Positions 42,345 through 49,932 of a stretch of 49,932 nucleotides of DNA are shown here, one piece after another. Source of the stretch: Alphaproteobacteria bacterium (GTDB lineage Bacteria; Pseudomonadota; Alphaproteobacteria; Micavibrionales; Micavibrionaceae); assembly GCA_017999645.1 (NCBI GenBank), contig JAGNLJ010000014.1, forward strand, positions 1-49,932. The letters are read 5' to 3'. The stretch's first letter is position 1. Each line of letters starts with the position of its first letter. The translations under genes were made by a program, and so were the position numbers. Under the pieces are notes generated by a model, which did no database searches, had not been told where the DNA came from, and was given only the letters and a program-made list of their open reading frames with translations.

Positions 42345-42629
42345 TTACAGGTCAGCAAAAACGGGCTCGCCGTACTGCCTTGATTCCGCTTCTGCCTGCC
42401 GAAGCGCCGGTGCGAGGGCCTGATCAACGGGGAATATCTGCAATGCTTTTGCCAGGGGACCGACCGCAAATTCTTCGAGCGTGCTGGTGATGCGCGTGCC
42501 CGATTTTTCCGCCTCACGCAAAACCTCGGTAATAGAGATTTCCCTGGTCTTGTTGCCTGCAACGATATGGATTCTGAAGGCTTTGTCGTCATAGTGGACC
42601 CGGAGATCGGGCGTGGTTTGTGTGGTCAT
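42345..42629 (-). CDS. Hypothetical protein
   Basis: 94 residues, ATG at 42629 with an AAAGGAGTAAC ribosome binding site. It starts DLRVHYDDKAFRIHIVAG, which resembles TFDVQYDDGTDSYHVMRD at the start of the gene at 43560, so the two may be distant relatives. The remainder is helical with a LAKALQIFPVDQALAPAL segment. Cytoplasmic in character. No family was recognised. Confidence 0.55.
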   Translation of the reverse strand: MTTQTTPDLRVHYDDKAFRIHIVAGNKTREISITEVLREAEKSGTRITSTLEEFAVGPLAKALQIFPVDQALAPALRQAEAESRQYGEPVFADL

Positions 42630-42662
42630 AGTCTGGTTACTCCTTTCAGATTTTAAAATTTT

Positions 42663-43346
42663 TTACGCGGCGTCGTAGGTCGCGATCAGGATGTTGTTGC
42701 TGACGGGCGTTCTCGGGCCGCCTTCCTTGCCTTTTTGCCAAAGGGTGAGCGATTGATCCTCGTACACCTTCCAGCCATTGCGCCTGAAAGTTTCGTGCAG
42801 GCGTTCGGGGTCATGGCGGAAATTGTTTTTCGCGCCGGGAAACGGGTTGCCGACGGGTTCGTAGGTCATGCCGAAGATTGCGCCGGGCCGGGCAGAGGGT
42901 GTAACGGTCTCAATGACCGGATCAAGGTCCTCGGTGAAATCAGCGCCGCCCGTAAATGTCACGATATTGAATGCGCGCTTAGGGAGAACGATTTTTGAGA
43001 AATCCTGCAATGTGAGATGGATTGCCTCGTTTATCGCGCCTTTTTCAAGGGCGACGTTGAGCATTTCCTCGGCGCCGTCGTGGCCGACGATATAGGCATC
43101 CGGATTGAGACGCTTGATCTCGAAAGCTTGCGCGCCTGTACCGGTCGTGATGTCGAGGCCATTCAGGCCGGGCTGCGTTAAATCGATGTAAAAATTCAGT
43201 CTCTGGGTGAGGGTTTGCGGACCGGTCCAGTGCGCCGCCACGCACCCCTTGTCATAGGTTCTGGCGTGCTGATTAAAGTGCTCAAGATTTTTTTTGATGA
43301 TGATCTCGGGCGTCAGGGCGACGGGCGCTGCTGTTGCAGGATTCAT
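42663..43346 (-). CDS. Class I SAM-dependent methyltransferase
   Basis: 227 residues. A Rossmann-type methyltransferase fold: motif I GLNGLDITTGTGAQAFEI near residue 76 (the usual pattern is hhDxGxGxG), the acidic end of strand two in YIVGHDGAEEMLNVAL near residue 97, and a motif-IV-like FNIVTFTGGADFTEDL near residue 138. The substrate is not evident; the C-terminal FGMTYEPVG, then RHDPERLHETFRRNGWKVYE, is like UbiE-type small-molecule enzymes. It is first but one in a run of small hypothetical genes, with a GGGAGTAAAG ribosome binding site. Confidence 0.7.
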   Translation of the reverse strand: MNPATAAPVALTPEIIIKKNLEHFNQHARTYDKGCVAAHWTGPQTLTQRLNFYIDLTQPGLNGLDITTGTGAQAFEIKRLNPDAYIVGHDGAEEMLNVALEKGAINEAIHLTLQDFSKIVLPKRAFNIVTFTGGADFTEDLDPVIETVTPSARPGAIFGMTYEPVGNPFPGAKNNFRHDPERLHETFRRNGWKVYEDQSLTLWQKGKEGGPRTPVSNNILIATYDAA

Positions 43347-43559
43347 AGTACTTTACTCCCAATAGATATGCGGGCTTAAGCCGCATAGTTTTTTCAATTC
43401 CGTTGGGAGAAAAAAAAGAAAACGCTCCCGCCGGGTCCTAGAGGAGACCACGGCGCCCTGTTTTAGAATTTAGGGGAGCTGTGGCGCTTTAGCATTGTTG
43501 TCGCGGTGCAAGCTGAGTCCATCAAATGCCGCGGTCACTAAAAAGTGACAACTAATCTA

Positions 43560-43874
43560 TTAAACCGTTCGAACGAGGGTGTCAAATTCTACCTGATGAT
43601 CTTTTTTGGCTTTTGGGCCAGCCACATCAAGAAGGGCCAGTTCGATCATCGTTTTCAGATCGTTTGTATTTTTAGATGCCCGCTCAAAGGACGGGCCCAG
43701 AATTATGCGACCAAAAGCTGGCTTGGCGTCCTGGTGAATGGGTGCGCCAAGCTTTTTAAGTTCGCTTACCTTGCAAATGAAAATTTCTGTGAGATCGCGC
43801 ATGACATGATAGCTGTCAGTGCCGTCATCGTATTGAACATCAAAAGTAGGTCGCTTAATGGAATTTGCAGGCAT
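43560..43874 (-). CDS. Hypothetical protein
   Basis: 104 residues, ATG preceded by CAGGGAGTAGAAAAA. The start TFDVQYDDGTDSYHVMRDLT is similar to that of the 94-residue protein at 42345. The rest is helical (NTNDLKTMIELALLDVAG). No signal or membrane segment was seen, and no family recognised. The 213-bp gap to its downstream neighbour contains an inverted repeat GTCACT-AAAA-AGTGAC at 43534-43549 but no gene. Confidence 0.55.
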   Translation of the reverse strand: MPANSIKRPTFDVQYDDGTDSYHVMRDLTEIFICKVSELKKLGAPIHQDAKPAFGRIILGPSFERASKNTNDLKTMIELALLDVAGPKAKKDHQVEFDTLVRTV

Positions 43875-43914
43875 TTTTTCTACTCCCTGTATTTTTTTAT
43901 TTTTTACGCGGCAT

Positions 43915-44523
43915 TTACTGCCGTCTGAAATAAAGTCCCGTGTGCATTTCCGCTTGCCGCGCCAGTTCGTCGAGAGCGTTGGTGCGGGCGTTGTCTTCGG
44001 TCACGCGGGTGGCAAACTCGCTCCCAAGGACGTTATAGCTAGTGATGGCGGTGAGGTCACGAGAAAAAAGCGTCTGTCCCGTGACTAAATTATTCAGCGT
44101 CATGGTGGTGTAGAGCCGGAGCTGCGCGCGCGTGGTGTCGGAGGCCTTGGTAATATCAAGTTCCGTGCGGTTTTCGGTGATGGGCGCGAAATTCAGCGCA
44201 TAGGCCGGGCTGGCGGGGCGGTCGGAGCGGTAAAAACGGTCGATCAGGGCATTGCGCAGATATTGTCCCTCGCGGTCAAGGATATTACCGATGCTGACTT
44301 GTTCAAGTTTTTCCTCAACCCCAACGGGCATATCGCGGTTAACACCGTAGACGGGGCGCATGCCGCAGGCAGTTAATGAGAAAAGAGAAAAACCAACAAT
44401 CGTCATTGCGAGGAAGCGCGTCTTTAAAGTTTGCCGCATTCGCGGCGGGCGCGATAATCCAGAATTTTTGCCTTGGCTCTGGATTGCTTCGCTACGCTCG
44501 CAATGACGGTTTCTGGTTTTCAT
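43915..44523 (-). CDS. lptE: LPS-assembly lipoprotein LptE, signal peptide invaded by a repeat
   Basis: 202 residues. LptE plugs LptD at the outer membrane for lipopolysaccharide insertion. The lipobox [13 protein letters not shown] and the following [23 protein letters not shown] segment fit the family. The ATG at 44523 overlaps the leuS stop (ATGA). Between MKTRN and [13 protein letters not shown] lie exactly 36 codons from a palindromic element; removing them restores an ordinary lipoprotein signal peptide. Translation might instead start at the internal ATG at 44439 ([16 protein letters not shown]), which would also give a usable signal. Confidence 0.88.
   Translation of the reverse strand: MKTRNRHCERSEAIQSQGKNSGLSRPPRMRQTLKTRFLAMTIVGFSLFSLTACGMRPVYGVNRDMPVGVEEKLEQVSIGNILDREGQYLRNALIDRFYRSDRPASPAYALNFAPITENRTELDITKASDTTRAQLRLYTTMTLNNLVTGQTLFSRDLTAITSYNVLGSEFATRVTEDNARTNALDELARQAEMHTGLYFRRQ
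44401..44508. repeat. Palindromic CATTGCGAG / GAAGCAATCC element, copy 3, inside lptE
   Basis: 108 bp. It begins CGTCATTGCGAGGAAGCGCG and ends inversely as GGATTGCTTCGCTACGCTCG followed by CAATGACG. Its length is a multiple of three and it starts at a codon boundary, so lptE stays in frame. Its translation gives the sequence [10 protein letters not shown] followed by 26 more residues. It shares ends with the copies at 11966 and 40512. Confidence 0.88.
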
Positions 44524-47081
44524 CCGGCCACCACATTAACAATTCTGCCGGGCACGACAATAACCTTGCGTACGCTGAGCCCCTCAAGCGCCTTTTGAAC
44601 GCCGGGCTCGGCCAGCGCGGTTTCGCGCGTGGATTCTTCGTTGCTGTTGGCGGGCACGGTGATCTGGCCGCGGAGTTTGCCGTTGACCTGCACACCTATA
44701 GTCACGGAGTCGGCAACGAGCAGGGCAGGATCGGCTTTCGGCCACGCGGTTTCAACCAGCAGGGTTTTGTGACCCAACGTTTCCCAGAGTTCTTCGGCGA
44801 GGTGCGGCATCATCGGGTTCATGAGGATGATGAGTGTTTCGATGGATTCGCGCAGCGCCCATTTTTCATCGTCGGTCGCGGCGGTGAAAACGGAAATGGC
44901 GTTTGAAAGCTCGCGCACTTTCGCGACGGCCTTGTTCATCGCGAAGGCCTCGATGTCATCGGCGACGCCCTTGATGGTTTTATGCGTGGCGCGGCGGAGG
45001 TTCGTCGCGATGGGCGTGAAATTGCCGGGCGCTTTACCGGTGGGCGCAAGATTTGGTTTGGCTTCGTTGACCATGCGGTGAAGTTTGTTCACGTAGCGCC
45101 ATGCACCCTCGATGCCGGATTCGGTCCATTCGAGATCGCGCTCGGGCGGCGAGTCGGAGAGAATAAATAAACGCGCGGCGTCGGCGCCGTAGGTTTTGAG
45201 AATGTCCTCGGGATCGACGACGTTCTTTTTCGATTTCGACATTTTGACTATGCCGCCGACTTTCACAGGCTTGTTGTCTTTTATAGTGACGAATTTTTCG
45301 CCGTCTTTTTTAACATCGGTCGGAAAGAGCCATGCGCCCTTCTCATCCTGATATGTCTCGTGCGTGACCATGCCTTGGGTGAAGAGGCCGGTGAAGGGTT
45401 CGGAGATGTCGTGAAGGCCGACATCGCGCATCGCCTTGGTGAAGAAGCGCGCATAGAGAAGGTGCAGCACGGCATGCTCGACACCGCCGATATATTGCTC
45501 GACCGGCATCCAGTAGGCGGCCTTGTCTTTGGCGAAAGGGAGCTTATCGTTTTTCGGATCGCAATAACGGAACTGGTACCAGCTCGATTCAAAGAAGGTG
45601 TCGAACGTGTCGGTTTCGCGGCGGGCGTCAGATTTGCACGCGGGGCATTTGATTTTTTTCCAGGTCGGGTGGCGTTCTAATGGATTCCCTGGTTTGTCGA
45701 AGGTGACATCAGGCGGCAGGGTGACGGGAAGATCGGATTCAGGAACGGGAACGACGCCGCATTTATCGCAGTGGATCATCGGGATCGGGCAGCCCCAATA
45801 TCTTTGTCTGGAAACGCCCCAGTCGCGGAGGCGGAATTGGGTAACACCTTTTCCATTATTTATTTTTTCACAACGCGCGATGACTTCGGCTTTTGCTTCA
45901 GAAACTGTCATGCCATTCAGAAAATCAGAGTTTTGAAGAATGCCATCTCCACCGTAAGCAGCGGCAAGCACAAGAGTTGCCACATCTTCCGGAATTACAA
46001 CGGGCAAGATTGAAAGGTTGTATTTGGTAGCAAATTCGAAGTCGCGCTGGTCGTGCGCGGGGACGCCGAAAATCGCGCCGGTGCCGTAATCCATGAGGAT
46101 GAAGTTGGCCACATATATAGGTATTTCGCGTCCCAGCAGCGGGTGCGTGGCTTTAAGGCCCGTATCGAAGCCGAGCTTTTCGGCTTGTTCGATGGCGACT
46201 TCGGAGGTGCCGCCGGCCTGGCACGCGGCAAGAAATTTTTTGAATTCGGGTTTATCGCCCGCGAGTTTCTGACTCATGGGATGGTCGGGCGCCAGCGCCA
46301 TGAAGGATGCGCCGAAGAGCGTGTCGGGGCGCGTGGTGAAGACTTCGATTTGTTCTTTGGAGCCGACGATGTCCCATTTGAATTGCAGGCCCTTGGATTT
46401 TCCGATCCAGTTTTCCTGCATGATGCGGACTTTTTCCGGCCAGCGCGGAAGGTCTTTTAATGCTTCGAGAAGTTCGTCGGCGTAGTCTGTGATTTTGAGG
46501 AACCACTGGTTTAACTTGCGGCGCTCGACGGGTGCGCCGGTGCGCCAGCCCTTGCCGTCGATGACCTGTTCGTTCGCGAGAACCGTGTTGTCGACGGGAT
46601 CCCAGTTGACCATCGATTCTTTGCGGTAGGCGATTCCCTTTTTGTAGAAGTCCAAAAACATTTTCTGTTCGTGGCGGTAATAATCGGAATCGCAGGTTGC
46701 GACTTCGCGGGACCAGTCGATGGAGAGGCCCATCGATTTGAGCTGCTCGCGCATCATGCGGATGTTTTCGTGCGTCCATTTATGCGGGTGTTCGCCGCGC
46801 TCGATGGCGGCGTTTTCAGCGGGAAGACCAAACGCGTCCCAGCCCATCGGGTGAATGACGTTGAAGCCGCATGCTTTTCTGTATCTGGCGACGACGTCGC
46901 CGAGCGTGTAGTTGCGCACGTGGCCGACATGGATGCGGCCCGAGGGATAGGGGAACATTTCGAGGACGTAGTATTTTTGTTTTTCAGGGTCCTCGGTGAC
47001 GCGGAACGAGTCGCGGCTCTCCCACGTTTTGCGCCAGCGGTTTTCCGTTTCTTTAATGTTGTAGCGGGTCGTTGCGGTCAT
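44520..47081 (-). CDS. leuS: Leucyl-tRNA synthetase
   Basis: 853 residues, normal for bacterial LeuRS. The HIGH-type motif is HVGH in [15 protein letters not shown] near residue 45, the editing domain (CP1) has the T-rich [20 protein letters not shown] near residue 250, a zinc-type CxxC pair lies near residue 440 (CDKCG) and 483 (CPAC), and KMSKS follows near residue 637 ([19 protein letters not shown]). The C-terminal anticodon and leucine-specific domains are complete. The stop overlaps lptE by four bases, so leuS and lptE are co-transcribed. Confidence 0.97.
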   Translation of the reverse strand: MTATTRYNIKETENRWRKTWESRDSFRVTEDPEKQKYYVLEMFPYPSGRIHVGHVRNYTLGDVVARYRKACGFNVIHPMGWDAFGLPAENAAIERGEHPHKWTHENIRMMREQLKSMGLSIDWSREVATCDSDYYRHEQKMFLDFYKKGIAYRKESMVNWDPVDNTVLANEQVIDGKGWRTGAPVERRKLNQWFLKITDYADELLEALKDLPRWPEKVRIMQENWIGKSKGLQFKWDIVGSKEQIEVFTTRPDTLFGASFMALAPDHPMSQKLAGDKPEFKKFLAACQAGGTSEVAIEQAEKLGFDTGLKATHPLLGREIPIYVANFILMDYGTGAIFGVPAHDQRDFEFATKYNLSILPVVIPEDVATLVLAAAYGGDGILQNSDFLNGMTVSEAKAEVIARCEKINNGKGVTQFRLRDWGVSRQRYWGCPIPMIHCDKCGVVPVPESDLPVTLPPDVTFDKPGNPLERHPTWKKIKCPACKSDARRETDTFDTFFESSWYQFRYCDPKNDKLPFAKDKAAYWMPVEQYIGGVEHAVLHLLYARFFTKAMRDVGLHDISEPFTGLFTQGMVTHETYQDEKGAWLFPTDVKKDGEKFVTIKDNKPVKVGGIVKMSKSKKNVVDPEDILKTYGADAARLFILSDSPPERDLEWTESGIEGAWRYVNKLHRMVNEAKPNLAPTGKAPGNFTPIATNLRRATHKTIKGVADDIEAFAMNKAVAKVRELSNAISVFTAATDDEKWALRESIETLIILMNPMMPHLAEELWETLGHKTLLVETAWPKADPALLVADSVTIGVQVNGKLRGQITVPANSNEESTRETALAEPGVQKALEGLSVRKVIVVPGRIVNVVAG

Positions 47082-47217
47082 TGTTTTCCTTCGGGTTTTT
47101 GATGATTACAGCAAAGGTTAACGCTGGGCAATGGCTATAAATTTTATAGACAATCGGCTATAAAATACTTACTATTCCCGAAAAATATTATGATAAATGA
47201 ACATGGAGTATAAGATT

Positions 47218-47625
47218 ATGAGTGCTGCACCAGCTATTAGTCCTACGTATCAATCTGCTGCTCAACCTGTTGCGGGTCCCGAGCCTTTAAGCGAGTTGAG
47301 CAAAAGAGCCGTCGCGGATTTTGATCATTTTGTTCATGACTACCTGAGAGCCCGCAAGATTGAACAGTTTCAAAGAGACAATCCTTTAAAATTCGAGATA
47401 CTTTCAGAAGTGCGTTTTGCGCACAACGAACGTCTTATCCACTGGAAGGAAGTGCAGGTTACGCCGGAAGAAATCGCGGAGCTCGATCCCGAAATCAGAA
47501 ACAAGATCCTGGTGGAGGCGATCCATTTAGGTGTACTCGGTCCTTATCATCCTGAGCATGACGAAGCGCTTCGCCTGCATGCCAGGGAAAGAGGAAGACA
47601 GCCGAAGCCGGTGGCTGTTCCCTGA
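47218..47625 (+). CDS. Hypothetical protein
   Basis: 135 residues from the ATG at 47218, which follows a GGAG element by nine bases; an upstream in-frame ATG at 47197 has no such site. The N-terminus is Ala and Pro-rich, and then a charged helical body follows (VADFDHFVHDYLRARKIEQF near residue 27 and HNERLIHWKEVQVTPEEIAE near residue 67). The tail is basic (RERGRQPKPVAVP). No signal peptide or membrane helix was seen, and no family recognised. It is divergent from leuS and convergent with the DUF3576 gene. Confidence 0.6.
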   Translation: MSAAPAISPTYQSAAQPVAGPEPLSELSKRAVADFDHFVHDYLRARKIEQFQRDNPLKFEILSEVRFAHNERLIHWKEVQVTPEEIAELDPEIRNKILVEAIHLGVLGPYHPEHDEALRLHARERGRQPKPVAVP

Positions 47626-47646
47626 TAATCAATTACGATTGAAATT

Positions 47647-47677
47647 AAATAAGGGGCCAAGCGGCCCCTTATTTTTT
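47647..47677. terminator. Bidirectional intrinsic terminator
   Basis: Twelve-base stem AAATAAGGGGCC / GGCCCCTTATTT with a four-base loop (AAGC) and T-runs on both strands, between the convergent genes ending at 47625 and 47701. Confidence 0.93.
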
Positions 47678-47700
47678 ATCTTATAGATATTTTTCTAAAA

Positions 47701-48255
47701 TTAATCCTCGACGGGACCGATCTGCGCGACACGTAATTGCCGTGCTCTTGTGAGGATTGCATCCTCGAGCTGGCGCGCGGTTTCGTCGGAGACGGCGATG
47801 TCTTTCCAACCGCTCTTGGTTTGTTCCTGTTTGAAGATTCGCACGCGCACGCCGTCAGAGCGGAGTTGGCGTCCGAGAATAAAGACGTTCGCCTTGTAGC
47901 GTTCATTCGGCGTTTCAGGCGCGCTGTACCAATCGGTCAGGATCGTGCCGCCGAACGGATCGGCGCTGGCGAGCGGCATGAAGGAAACAGTGTCGAGCGA
48001 AGCGCGCCACAGGAAGCTGTTGACGCCGATGCCGGAATCGGCGGCGCCGTCGGCGGCGCGGCCGAACATGCCGCCCTTGCCGAAGATGCTCTGGGGTCTG
48101 GCGTAAATATCGCCCTGCGTTTCGGGACGGTCCAAGCCGGTTGGATATTTGGCCTCGGTCTCGACCGTTTTGCCGCAGGCAGCCAGGCCGAAGGAAAGAA
48201 GAACGGAGAAAAGAACCGCGAGAATATTTCTGCTTGTTGTAATATTATTTTTCAT
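47701..48255 (-). CDS. DUF3576 lipoprotein
   Basis: 184 residues. The signal peptide (basic MKNNITTSRN, hydrophobic core ILAVLFSVLLSFG) ends in the lipobox LAACGK, so a lipid-anchored envelope protein is expected. The mature part has GIGVNSFLWRASLDTVSFMPL near residue 78, GGTILTDWYSAPETPNERYK near residue 103 and VRVRIFKQEQ near residue 138, the pattern of alphaproteobacterial DUF3576 proteins. Their precise role is unknown. It is leftward with its promoter in the long gap before the porin. Confidence 0.85.
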   Translation of the reverse strand: MKNNITTSRNILAVLFSVLLSFGLAACGKTVETEAKYPTGLDRPETQGDIYARPQSIFGKGGMFGRAADGAADSGIGVNSFLWRASLDTVSFMPLASADPFGGTILTDWYSAPETPNERYKANVFILGRQLRSDGVRVRIFKQEQTKSGWKDIAVSDETARQLEDAILTRARQLRVAQIGPVED

Positions 48256-48789
48256 AATGCATCTTTCCTATATTCCGTGGAGCTCAGGGCTCTAATGTGG
48301 TGCTCTAATGTATGTCGAACATTATATATAGCGCCGAATTTATAAAGCCCATTAGGCGCGTTAATTAAGCCATATGTGCTTAGCACGAGGCTATACGGGC
48401 CTCAAGGGTGATTCAGGCGTACTTTCATTCTTCGTCTTTTGGCCTGCAAACCATGGTTTTCTGCGCTTCCGTTTCTCAAATACCCAAACGTATTCTGCTT
48501 TAAACCCGCACGCGCTACGCGCTTCGCGGAGGGCCGGTTCTCGAAAACCACGGTTTTCGGCACAAAATACTTCGAATGAGCACCCGCTAGAGCAAAACCT
48601 TGTAATTCCAGCGTGTGGCAAAAATGCAACGGTTTGTAAAAATTTGTTGCAAGATTGTCTAAATCGCGTTGAAGAGAGACCGGAACGCTGGCTAACTACC
48701 CCTTGTCCACTGGGATTCCGGGGGATTTTGTTGGTGTTCTTTAGGGAATGCTGAATCTTAAACCAAATTTCTTTGATTGGAGAAATTAA
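48256..48789. other. Long intergenic region before the porin gene
   Basis: 534 bp without a convincing gene. A 76-codon minus-strand ORF (48391-48621) has no recognised product and looks like a repeat-derived frame. Two related palindromes lie 95 bp apart: AAACCATGGTTT at 48448-48459 and CGAAAACCACGGTTTTCG at 48542-48559. A TTGATTGGAGAAATTAA ribosome binding site region precedes the porin start. It presumably contains porin regulation and the DUF3576 promoter. Confidence 0.5.
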
Positions 48790-49932
48790 ATGAAAAAACT
48801 ACTTTGCAGTGCTGCCGTTATCGGCCTTGCAGTAGTAGCTGCCAACCCTGCGCAGGCTGAAGACGGCCTGACGCTGGATGTGGGTGGTTACTTCAAGGGC
48901 TACGGCATGTACACCGACCAAGACGATGAACCTGTCGCCGCTGGCGTTGGTGAATCGCGTGAGTTGGACATCATCCGTAACACGGAAGTTCACTTCAGCG
49001 GCGAAACGACTTTGGACAATGGTCTGACGGTCGGCGCGCACATTGAATCCGGCGCAGACAACGAAGACGGCTTTGCCGTTAACGAAACCTACGCTTACTT
49101 CTCCGGCGGCTGGGGCCGTGTCAACTTCGGTTCCGAAGATGGCGCAGCTTACCTCCTGCAGGTTGAAGCTCCTTCGGCTGACGACAACATTGACGGTATC
49201 CGTCAGTTCGTCAACCCGATCAACTACGCTGGCATTGAAACCGGTGGTTCGCTTGCTGGCCTGAACGTTGCCGCTTCCGGCAGCGCTGGCGGCCTGGACT
49301 ATGATCAAGACATTTCGGGCGCAGCTGACAAGCTGACCTACCTGTCGCCGATCATGAACGGCTTCCAAGTTGGCTTGAGCTACACACCGGACATCAACGA
49401 TGCTTCCAACGAGAACGCATTGAACGATGACGATGATGATGATGAATTGGGCTCGGTATACGAAGCTGCAGTTCGTTATGAAGGTCAGTTCAACAACATC
49501 GGCGTTATCGCCGGTGCTGGTTACACGCACGCAGAACTCGAAGAGCAAATCGGCGCCCAAGCTGGCGGCGACGCGTTCTCTGATGACCTGACGGCATGGA
49601 ACGCTGGTCTTGACCTGGACATCGGTCCGTTCGGCGTTGGTGTTGCTTACACCAACAACGACTTCGGCGATGACCCGATCTCGGCAACGGATGAGCTCGA
49701 CGAAGAAGAGACCTGGGTAGTCGGCGTTGACTACACAACGGGCCCCTTCAAGCTCGGCGCATCGTACCTCAACCAGGAAGGCGCTAACAACATTGCTGGC
49801 GCAACTGGCAACGATGGTATCGAAGTTGACCGCTACACCGGCGGTGTTGTCTACACGTACGGTCCTGGAATGACCTTCCGCGGCTCGATCAGCCATGCTG
49901 AATTCGAGAACGTTGCTGGCATCACCGGCGGC
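48790..49932 (+). CDS. Outer-membrane porin (3' end outside window)
   Basis: 381 codons are visible, open to the window edge, so the gene is incomplete. Start ATG at 48790 follows GGAGAAATTAA. Signal peptide MKKLLCSAAVIGLAVVAANP with cleavage after AQA (residue 22). The mature start EDGLTLDVGGYFKGYGMYT and alternating strands (NGFQVGLSYTPDI, VGVDYTTGPFKLGASYLNQ) are typical of general porins of Alphaproteobacteria. Loops are strongly acidic, including six Asp in a row near residue 217. A long minus-strand ORF through it is a shadow. Confidence 0.92.
   Translation, partial: MKKLLCSAAVIGLAVVAANPAQAEDGLTLDVGGYFKGYGMYTDQDDEPVAAGVGESRELDIIRNTEVHFSGETTLDNGLTVGAHIESGADNEDGFAVNETYAYFSGGWGRVNFGSEDGAAYLLQVEAPSADDNIDGIRQFVNPINYAGIETGGSLAGLNVAASGSAGGLDYDQDISGAADKLTYLSPIMNGFQVGLSYTPDINDASNENALNDDDDDDELGSVYEAAVRYEGQFNNIGVIAGAGYTHAELEEQIGAQAGGDAFSDDLTAWNAGLDLDIGPFGVGVAYTNNDFGDDPISATDELDEEETWVVGVDYTTGPFKLGASYLNQEGANNIAGATGNDGIEVDRYTGGVVYTYGPGMTFRGSISHAEFENVAGITGG

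Noticed and set aside
43534-43549. GTCACT-AAAA-AGTGAC as a terminator
   Set aside because: The stem is only six bases and no T-run follows on the strand of the neighbouring gene.
48391-48621. 76-codon minus-strand ORF as a gene
   Set aside because: No ribosome binding site or recognised family; composition suggests repeat-derived DNA.
48799-49896. Minus-strand ORF of 365 codons
   Set aside because: It lies opposite the porin, whose frame has a signal peptide and beta-strand pattern; the minus frame is cysteine- and valine-rich and is a codon-bias shadow.

Overview
The window is a piece of an alphaproteobacterial chromosome, almost certainly the replication-origin quarter. The backbone hemE-hemH-hemJ-rho-mnmE-mnmG-rsmG-parA-parB-holA-lptE-leuS on one side and ppsR-maf-aroE-coaE-dnaQ plus secB-fxsA-timA-mltA on the other is the gene order known to flank the origin in Caulobacter, Rickettsia and relatives. 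Three perfect parS sites, a CtrA box and a dense array of GANTC (CcrM-type) sites agree with that. Tim44-like, DUF6489, DUF3576 and DUF6782-like proteins also point to Alphaproteobacteria. A Micavibrio-like or Rhodospirillales-like lineage is possible, but the sequence does not settle it.

Layout. 1-4954: the end of a Dot/Icm (type IVB secretion) operon, IcmD-like, IcmJ/DotN, IcmB/DotO and an unknown membrane protein, followed by a Tas-type aldo-keto reductase. 6012-9052: mltA and timA leftward, fxsA and secB rightward. 9095-11138: a leftward hypothetical gene and a decayed lipoprotein gene (amber codon plus frameshift). 11263-15712: tightly overlapping leftward operon ppsR-maf-aroE-coaE-glutamine amidotransferase-dnaQ, with a palindromic repeat in its last gap. 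15713-23736: about 8 kb of accessory DNA between ppsR and hemE, genes that are neighbours across the origin elsewhere. It holds six tandem rightward TPR-like genes, two paralogous DUF6782-like genes, one hypothetical gene and two regulatory gaps. The last gap, just before hemE, carries nine GANTC sites in 99 bp, roughly one helical turn apart, and is my best origin candidate.

23737-27993: heme biosynthesis genes and rho, rho having two promoters and a small upstream ORF that overlaps its start. 28018-35414: a secreted small protein, a CxxC-rich membrane protein, DUF6489, mnmE, small accessory genes and an AT-rich SIR2-like gene with the look of a defence acquisition. 35514-40506: mnmG (with a roughly 65-residue insertion), rsmG, parA, parB and parS. 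40512-48255: an inverted-repeat element with a collapsed GIY-YIG nuclease ORF, holA, a small operon of hypothetical genes with a methyltransferase, lptE (its signal peptide invaded in frame by the same repeat family), leuS and a DUF3576 lipoprotein. 48790 to the end: an outer-membrane porin cut by the window edge.

The most unusual signals are the GANTC array at the presumed origin, the in-frame palindromic repeat in lptE with its GIY-YIG-carrying relative, the TPR paralogue array, and the SIR2 gene splitting mnmE from mnmG. No tRNA, rRNA or CRISPR array was seen.
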